Shown here piece after piece: positions 14,603 through 19,096 of a stretch of 19,096 nt of DNA. Positions within the stretch are counted from its first letter, which is position 1. Every line of letters begins with the position of its first letter. Origin of the DNA: Spirochaetaceae bacterium (GTDB lineage: Bacteria; Spirochaetota; Spirochaetia; Treponematales; Breznakiellaceae); the NCBI GenBank assembly GCA_031283025.1, contig JAITCP010000017.1, positions 1 through 19,096 on the forward strand, read 5' to 3'. The notes beneath the pieces are model-generated. The model searched no databases, had not been told where the DNA came from, and worked only from the letters and a program-made list of their open reading frames with translations. The position numbers and the translations under genes are program-made.

Positions 14603-15547
14603 CTAATTTCTGTATTGTTCGTACACTGCCGGACTGGCAATCTTTATCTTCAACATGGTTTCTTCTATAAGCGCCGGATCGGCTTTTGCATTCTCATAAT
14701 GATCAATAAGCCACAGATACCGGTTAATAAGCCTGGGAATTAAACAACCCGCTTCAGCGCCTTTACCCCTCACTTCATTTTCCAGGCTGAATATTGACTG
14801 CTTAAGCCTTCCCAACTCTGCAAGATTTATTTCCCGCTTTATTGAAAAAACCCCCAAAAGGGCTCCGTATACGGGAATCCATTCAAGCAGTTCCTGCCCG
14901 CTGTAACCCGCTTCCTTAACCCGGTTTGCCAAACGGAGGATCAGTTCCGAATCCATGTTCCGGATAATTACCCCTTCGGGGTTAACAAAAAAAGCCTCCC
15001 TGAACAGGGCTTTGGCCGCCCTGGTTTCTTCCAATAGCGCGTTTACGTCCGCCAATTCGGAAATGGTTTCACCGTCTTCCCGCTTGAACCGAGCGGCCTG
15101 TTCCAGGTATTTTATGGCCTCCTCAAAATTGCCTACCCCTTTATAACAGCGGCCCACCTGAAGGAGCAGCGCCGGATCATGCTGGTTTTCCCCCTCTCCC
15201 AGAATATCCTTATAAAACATAAGGGCGGCAGAGAAAACAAAGTGCTTTAGCGCATAGAGGCAGGAATCAAAGGTCTTTTCTTCCCCCATGCGGTCCAGAA
15301 AACTGTAAAAACTCTTCCATTGTGAAAGAATATACCCCCCGCCGTCATAGGCATCCTGAAATTCAGAAAGCCGCTTGAACCGCTCCAGCCACCAAGAAAG
15401 GCATTTAAGGGCATAAACCACTTCCGGGTGTTCAAAATCAAGTTTTAGGGCTTTGTTCAAAGCAAGCATTGCTTCCTCCGCATTCGAGGCCTTAAGGCTA
15501 AAGTAGGCTTTTTGCAAGAGCCCTTCAACAGATTTTTCAGCGTCCAT
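14603..15547 (-). CDS. Cytoplasmic TPR-repeat protein
   Basis: 314 residues with no signal peptide or membrane helix, so probably cytoplasmic. TPR-like helix pairs are visible at about 8-44 (AEEAMLALNKALKLDFEHPE), about 90-112, about 124-156 (GNFEEAIKYLEQAARF, a near-consensus TPR) and about 158-190. The C-terminal third (about 200-314) is helical and not assigned. It is the first gene of the operon with the GreA fusion, separated by 13 bp, so it may be a partner of that protein's own TPR region; this is inference from context. The start lies only about 7 nt downstream of the predicted transcription start, preceded by a weak GGGA, so the mRNA is nearly leaderless. No family name can be given. 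Confidence 0.85.
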   Translation of the reverse strand: MDAEKSVEGLLQKAYFSLKASNAEEAMLALNKALKLDFEHPEVVYALKCLSWWLERFKRLSEFQDAYDGGGYILSQWKSFYSFLDRMGEEKTFDSCLYALKHFVFSAALMFYKDILGEGENQHDPALLLQVGRCYKGVGNFEEAIKYLEQAARFKREDGETISELADVNALLEETRAAKALFREAFFVNPEGVIIRNMDSELILRLANRVKEAGYSGQELLEWIPVYGALLGVFSIKREINLAELGRLKQSIFSLENEVRGKGAEAGCLIPRLINRYLWLIDHYENAKADPALIEETMLKIKIASPAVYEQYRN

Positions 15548-15560
15548 TCCCGGGTATTTA

Positions 15561-15589
15561 ATTATACCATTTTATTACGTTCTTTACAA
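15561..15589 (-). promoter_or_regulatory. Sigma70-type promoter of the TPR-greA-vWA operon
   Basis: On the minus strand TTGTAA (15589-15584), a 17-bp spacer, and a perfect TATAAT (15566-15561). The predicted start near 15554 leaves a leader of only about 7 nt before the ATG at 15547. Its -35 occupies almost the same bases as the -35 of the oppositely directed promoter. Confidence 0.75.
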
Positions 15590-15611
15590 GTGGGAAAGAG
15601 GGGGATATGAT
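15583..15611 (+). promoter_or_regulatory. Sigma70-type promoter of the envelope TPR operon
   Basis: TTTACA (15583-15588), a 17-bp spacer, and TATGAT (15606-15611). The predicted start near 15618 gives a leader of about 50 nt containing the GGAG ribosome site at 15656-15659. Five bases of the -35 hexamer are shared with the minus-strand promoter. The rest of the 15548-15667 gap shows no further structure. Confidence 0.6.
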
Positions 15612-15667
15612 GATTAAACCTATAGATTAAGCGTATACATACCGAAAATAGAAACGGAGAAGTGGTA

Positions 15668-16615
15668 ATGATACATAAAAAAACAGTTCTTGTTTCCCTC
15701 ATTATACTTTGCAGCGGTTTGTATACGGTTTCCGCCCAAAGCAGGCCCGCATCGCCTCAGGAATTCCTGGAAATAGGGCTTAGTCTTTACGGTGAAGCCC
15801 GTTATATTGAATCTGTCGCTGTATTGCGCTGTATTCTTTCCGAAGACCCGCTGTATCCTGACGCTCTTTACTGGATTTCCACGGCGGAGATAACGCTCAG
15901 GAAATATAATGAGGCGCTGGCGGATTTGGAAGCGCTGGCAAAAATAAGAAGCCGCTGGAGCACGGAGATTCCCTATAACCGGGGCCGATGCTATTTTTAT
16001 CTGGGTGAATATGAAAAGGCTCTGGTGAATTTTGGCGGATACATAGAAAGCCTTGAAGAAAATGATCTCCGCAGGGCTGTCTCCTTTTACTGGATGGGGG
16101 AATCGCTCTTTGCCATGGGCAGGCTGGACAGCGCGGCTAACGCGTATTCGCTGGTGATAGACAAATTTCCTTACAGCGTAAAATATGAAGCATCCTGTTA
16201 CCGGATGGAATTGATTTCCCAAAAAAAGGTAGAGGCCGAGCTCCTGGCATTACTCAAATGGAGCCATGAGGAATCCATCCGTTCTTTGGAAGATTACCGT
16301 GCACGGGAAAGAATCTACGAACAGGCCATCGCAAGTTATAAACGGGAGATTGCGGAATTGCGCGGAGACCCTTCCGGGGCAGGACCGGACAGCTACCAGG
16401 GCCGGTTTGAGGCTGAAGTACGGATTGCCGCCCTGGAGGCAAGCCTTGCCGAAGCAAATGCCGCTTTGGAACGGTTAAGGGGAGAAGTTCCGGCTGTAAA
16501 TGTTCCATGGCAGCCGCCGCCCTCCAATGGGGATAAAGACGCCCGTGCTCAGGGGCTTTTAGATGAAGCAAGGGAGTTATTTAATACGCTCAACAGAAAC
16601 CTTTACGGAGAATAA
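15668..16615 (+). CDS. Periplasmic TPR and coiled-coil protein
   Basis: 315 residues with a signal peptide (MIHKKTVLVSLIIL..., likely cut after Ala23 in TVSA-Q). TPR-like repeats run from about 30 to 185, for example ALYWISTAEITLRKYNEAL and GRCYFYLGEYEKALVNF. A probable coiled coil follows (about 198-275, rich in Glu, Ala, Arg and Leu), then a Pro-rich hinge and a short C-terminal helix. It resembles periplasmic TPR adaptors of the CpoB/BamD kind in general plan, but I cannot assign it to either. The ATG at 15668 is preferred to the in-frame GTG at 15662 because GGAG lies 8 nt before the ATG and only 2 nt before the GTG. First gene of a three-gene operon; the next gene begins 3 bp later. Confidence 0.85.
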   Translation: MIHKKTVLVSLIILCSGLYTVSAQSRPASPQEFLEIGLSLYGEARYIESVAVLRCILSEDPLYPDALYWISTAEITLRKYNEALADLEALAKIRSRWSTEIPYNRGRCYFYLGEYEKALVNFGGYIESLEENDLRRAVSFYWMGESLFAMGRLDSAANAYSLVIDKFPYSVKYEASCYRMELISQKKVEAELLALLKWSHEESIRSLEDYRARERIYEQAIASYKREIAELRGDPSGAGPDSYQGRFEAEVRIAALEASLAEANAALERLRGEVPAVNVPWQPPPSNGDKDARAQGLLDEARELFNTLNRNLYGE

Positions 16616-16618
16616 CGG

Positions 16619-17869
16619 ATGAAAAAACGCTTTTTGTTGATTGCGGTTTTTTGCCTCCTGGGTTTTTCCGGTTTTTACGCTGCCGAATATAAGGCAGGCA
16701 GGATACGCCTTGAACTTCATGAAGATATAGGCCGTTTTTCCCTGTACTATATGGCTGATGCGGTCATAGAATCGTATTTGCCTCTTTTTATAGTTAAAGA
16801 TCCCCGGTCAAGCTTTCTCTCACTACAGATTAATAATCAAAGTTACCGGCTGGGAGAAGATACTGCCTTTGTGACTAAACTGGGGGGTACTTCCTCGAAC
16901 CCAGCCCTTATTTTTGAATCATCCTTTGTTAAAGTTACCGAAGAATTTGCTTTTATTAGGACTGCTTCCTTTACCGTTGCCAATGGGGTCAGGATAACCA
17001 TTACCGTTGCAAACAAAACCGGACAATCTATAAATGCCGGCATCCGTTTTCTTATTGATACCAGTTTGGGGGAAAAGGAAGCAGCCCATTTTCTTTCAGA
17101 CAAACGTCAGATCAACGATGAAACCGTGATTGATTTTTCTACAGATGACAGTTACTGGGTTTCAGGGGATAAAAACCTTGCATTGATGGGAAGCCTTTTG
17201 GCATCCGGCAGTACCCGCCCCAGTTTTGTCCACTTTGCCAACTGGAAACGCTTTAATGATGCAGGATGGGAGTTTAGCTATGTAAAGGGAAGGGATTTTA
17301 ACCTGCTTCCCTATTCCATTGCGGACTCGGCGGTTTGCTATTTCTTTCAACCGGAACAAATTCCTGCCGGAGGGAGCCGAACCATTACCATTATGTTGGC
17401 GGCAAAAGATGAAAGGGGATTTTCTTCAAGCACTATCGCAACAAACGATACTCCTCCAAATTATGCTCCTTCAAACTATACTCCTCCGAATTATACTCTT
17501 CCGAATTATACTCCTCCGAATTATACTCCTCCGGACTATACTCCTCCAAATTATACTCCTCCGGATTATACTTCTTCAGATTATACTCCTCCAAATAATA
17601 TTCCTCCGAGCAATAATCCTCCAAGCAATAATCCTCCAAGCGATTATCCTTTAAGTGATCCGCCGCCTGTTGTCCATGCGGAGGGAAACCCAACAGTAAA
17701 CCAAAGGGAGAGTGAAATTAAGCAATCCATGCAGGCTGACCTTTATATTTTGCAGGACTTGATGAACCGCCTGCAGGAGCATAATGTTTCAAGAAGGCTC
17801 ACTGATGATGAACTGACCCAGATGAAATTACAAATTTCCAGGATCAAAGAAAAGTATAATATTCCGTAA
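16619..17869 (+). CDS. Secreted beta-rich protein with Pro/Asn/Tyr pentapeptide repeat
   Basis: 416 residues with a signal peptide (MKKRFLLIAVFCLLGF..., likely cut near Ala22). Residues about 25-265 alternate short hydrophobic strands (IRLELHEDIGRFSLYYM, RITITVANKTGQSINAGIRF) and look like one or two beta-sandwich domains; no family recognised. Residues 278-347 are 14 tandem pentapeptides, first TPPNY/TPPDY and then drifting to PPSNN. A helical tail (about 362-416, ADLYILQDLMNRLQEHNV) closes the protein. GGAG lies 8 nt before the start. Export and the flexible repeat suggest an envelope or surface role with the repeat as spacer; this is inferred. It sits between two TPR proteins in the same operon, with gaps of 3 and 5 bp. 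Confidence 0.82.
   Translation: MKKRFLLIAVFCLLGFSGFYAAEYKAGRIRLELHEDIGRFSLYYMADAVIESYLPLFIVKDPRSSFLSLQINNQSYRLGEDTAFVTKLGGTSSNPALIFESSFVKVTEEFAFIRTASFTVANGVRITITVANKTGQSINAGIRFLIDTSLGEKEAAHFLSDKRQINDETVIDFSTDDSYWVSGDKNLALMGSLLASGSTRPSFVHFANWKRFNDAGWEFSYVKGRDFNLLPYSIADSAVCYFFQPEQIPAGGSRTITIMLAAKDERGFSSSTIATNDTPPNYAPSNYTPPNYTLPNYTPPNYTPPDYTPPNYTPPDYTSSDYTPPNNIPPSNNPPSNNPPSDYPLSDPPPVVHAEGNPTVNQRESEIKQSMQADLYILQDLMNRLQEHNVSRRLTDDELTQMKLQISRIKEKYNIP
17450..17659 (+). repeat. 15-bp minisatellite encoding TPPNY/TPPDY pentapeptides
   Basis: Fourteen in-frame 15-bp units of type ACTCCTCCGAATTAT. Units 1-9 keep the (T/A)xx(N/D)Y pattern, with several nearly identical at the DNA level; units 10-14 are degenerate (PPSNN type). 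High DNA identity in the central units suggests recent slippage or unequal recombination. Copy-number change keeps the frame. Confidence 0.92.
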
Positions 17870-17874
17870 AATCC

Positions 17875-18951
17875 ATGGTAAGCGACACAATACTTAAAAA
17901 AGCAATTTCTCTTGCCAAAAGGAAAAAGTTAGACGAATCCATAAAAATGCTGGAAGCGGAAGTTTTCCGGTATCAGGATTCATACATTTACTATTATATC
18001 CTGGGAACAAGTTGTTTGTACGCAGGGGACTTTGGCGGCGCCTTTACCTATTTTAGCCGGGCAAAAAATATAAAATTCCGTGAACCCAATACCTTGCTTG
18101 GCATGGCGGTTCTTTTTTTACGCCGGGGAGATACGGATAAAGCCCTTGATCTGTATCTGGATGTAGAAGACATTGATCCCGCTAACAGAATTGCAAAAAG
18201 GGCGCTTAAGGTGATCCGTAAATATGGCGGAACGGAAACATTGGATGCGTGGCTTAACAGCGGAAAAGTACATTCACTTTACCCTCCATTGCCAAGGACA
18301 AAGTTTTCTGTAAAATCCCTTATCATTCCGGGGATTGTAATTGCCGCAGGTTTGGGTATTTTTATTGGTATTAGGCAGGTGCCTGTTTTTATGCGGGGGG
18401 GACTGGAAGAAAGCGTTCTGGAAAAAACCGAACGGGATAATCCGGTTGAAACGGGGGGAGTCTACCGTTACAATTTTAGCAGCACAGAGGTTCTTTCCCA
18501 TTATAATCAAGCCCGGAAATTCTTTAATGAATACCGCGATGAAGCGGCCAAGCGGGAATTGAACCGAATTTTGGAATCTAACGCGTCGGAGCCGGTAAAA
18601 AACAAGGCCCGTCTTTTAAGGGAATACACTTCTCCCCCGGACTTTAGCACGCTTAAGGATCGTTTTAGCTATGCGGAAGTAAAGGCCGATCCTCTGCTGT
18701 ACCGTGACTGTCATATCCTTTGGCGGGGCAGCGCCGCCAACGTCAGGGTTGGAACTGACACGGTAAGTTTTGATCTCCTTGTCGGCTACGATACGCGGAC
18801 CGTGATGGAAGGGTCTGTTTCGGTAGAACTGGACTTTCCCGCAGAACTTAGCACCATTCAACCCCTGGAAGTATTGGGCCGGGTGGTTCCCCTTGGGCCG
18901 GAAAGATTTATGATAGCCGGAACGGGAATACACCAAAGCCCGCTTAACTAA
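17875..18951 (+). CDS. Bitopic membrane protein: cytoplasmic TPR, one helix, beta-rich outer domain
   Basis: 358 residues. The N-terminal ~120 residues are TPR-like (LDESIKMLEAEV, AGDFGGAFTYFSRAKNI, GDTDKALDLYLDVEDIDPAN). There is no signal peptide; one membrane helix lies at about 149-168 (IIPGIVIAAGLGIFIG). After it comes a helical segment (about 203-250) and a beta-rich C-terminal domain (about 262-350) whose strand pattern suggests an OB-like barrel; that fold is a guess. Cytoplasmic TPR plus an exported domain would link the two compartments. The ATG at 17875 has no Shine-Dalgarno but follows the previous stop by 5 bp, so reinitiation is likely. Its stop codon overlaps the start of an 11-bp sequence complementary to part of the downstream hairpin element. 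Family not recognised. Confidence 0.85.
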   Translation: MVSDTILKKAISLAKRKKLDESIKMLEAEVFRYQDSYIYYYILGTSCLYAGDFGGAFTYFSRAKNIKFREPNTLLGMAVLFLRRGDTDKALDLYLDVEDIDPANRIAKRALKVIRKYGGTETLDAWLNSGKVHSLYPPLPRTKFSVKSLIIPGIVIAAGLGIFIGIRQVPVFMRGGLEESVLEKTERDNPVETGGVYRYNFSSTEVLSHYNQARKFFNEYRDEAAKRELNRILESNASEPVKNKARLLREYTSPPDFSTLKDRFSYAEVKADPLLYRDCHILWRGSAANVRVGTDTVSFDLLVGYDTRTVMEGSVSVELDFPAELSTIQPLEVLGRVVPLGPERFMIAGTGIHQSPLN

Positions 18952-18980
18952 CTGAAGTTTCTGAAAAAACTCCCTTAGAG

Positions 18981-19095
18981 GCTTTTCCAAAACTTCAGTT
19001 TTTGGAAAAGCTACCTTAGATTTAATTGAAAAACTGGCCTTTTGGACAGTTTTTCTTAAGCCATTTCCAAAACTAACCGAGTTTTGGAAATGGCT
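18981..19095. repeat. Three-hairpin palindromic element, copy 2
   Basis: Hairpin A (18981-19011) pairs GCTTTTCCAAAA with TTTTGGAAAAGC around an apical TTCA, with one bulged T. TACC follows (19012-19015). The middle hairpin pairs GAAAAACTG (19028-19036) with CAGTTTTTC (19047-19055) and encloses CC-TTTT-GG. Hairpin B (19059-19095) is a perfect 16-bp stem with loop AACCG (19075-19079). The length, loops, TACC spacer and order match the element at 4-118 in the same orientation, but the shared core of the arms is here TTTCCAAAAC instead of CTCTAAAAAC. It lies 29 bp after the last gene's stop. Confidence 0.85.
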
Positions 19096-19096
19096 C

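Noticed and set aside
15662..15667. GTG start for the periplasmic TPR gene
   Set aside because: It lies only 2 nt after the GGAG site, too close for initiation; the ATG at 15668 is correctly spaced.
17450..17659. CRISPR-like tandem array
   Set aside because: The units are contiguous 15-mers without spacers and are in frame with a coding region.
18942..18948. GCTTAAC as an integron attC core site
   Set aside because: It lies inside coding sequence, there is no paired GTTRRRY with cassette-like spacing, and the genes around it are not cassettes.
4..19095. The whole window as a 19-kb mobile element bounded by the two hairpin repeats
   Set aside because: The repeats are in direct orientation, differ in stem sequence, and enclose essential housekeeping genes with no transposase or integrase.

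Overview
The window looks like a chromosomal segment of a spirochete, most likely a Treponema of about 50% GC such as the insect-gut treponemes. Three things point there: the truB-ribF-rpsO-pnp gene order, a roughly 900-residue GreA with a huge helical-repeat N-terminus, and an abundance of lipoproteins and periplasmic TPR/HEAT proteins. The genus is inferred from gene content, not proven. I see no tRNA, rRNA, CRISPR array, transposase or phage gene, and no gap without a gene longer than 300 bp.

Layout. (1) Positions 1-120 hold a compact element of three hairpins. (2) 121-723 (minus) is an orphan lipoprotein with its own strong promoter. (3) 918-10348 (plus) is one tightly packed transcription unit: truB, a kinase-less ribF, rpsO, pnp, dut, two LptF/LptG permeases, tgt and a periplasmic HEAT-repeat protein. 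Five of its junctions are 4-bp ATGA stop/start overlaps and one is a 14-bp overlap. It joins RNA modification and decay (TruB, PNPase, Tgt), translation (S15), nucleotide and flavin metabolism (Dut, FAD synthetase) and envelope lipid export. (4) 15547-10281 (minus) is a second operon: a cytoplasmic TPR protein, a giant GreA fusion, and a membrane-spanning von Willebrand A protein with an FHA-like cytoplasmic domain. Its end overlaps the HEAT gene tail-to-tail by 68 bp of coding sequence. (5) 15668-18951 (plus) is a third operon of three envelope proteins: a periplasmic TPR/coiled-coil protein, a secreted beta-rich protein with a Thr-Pro-Pro-Asn-Tyr repeat, and a TPR protein with one membrane helix and a beta-rich outer domain. 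Operons 4 and 5 diverge from a 120-bp gap in which two sigma70-type promoters share the same -35 bases. (6) 18981-19095 is a second copy of the hairpin element.

The most unusual signal is that pair of hairpin elements. Both are 115 bp, both lie in the same orientation, and both have the order hairpin A (apical TTCA), TACC, a middle hairpin, hairpin B (AACCG loop). The stem sequence differs between the copies, but within each copy the same 10-bp core recurs in all four outer arms. That pattern implies selection for pairing, or concerted copying, across four positions. The second candidate system is the set of protein-interaction envelope proteins (HEAT, vWA/FHA-like, three TPR proteins, repeat-tailed beta protein) transcribed around the GreA fusion. 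Their functions cannot be read from sequence alone.
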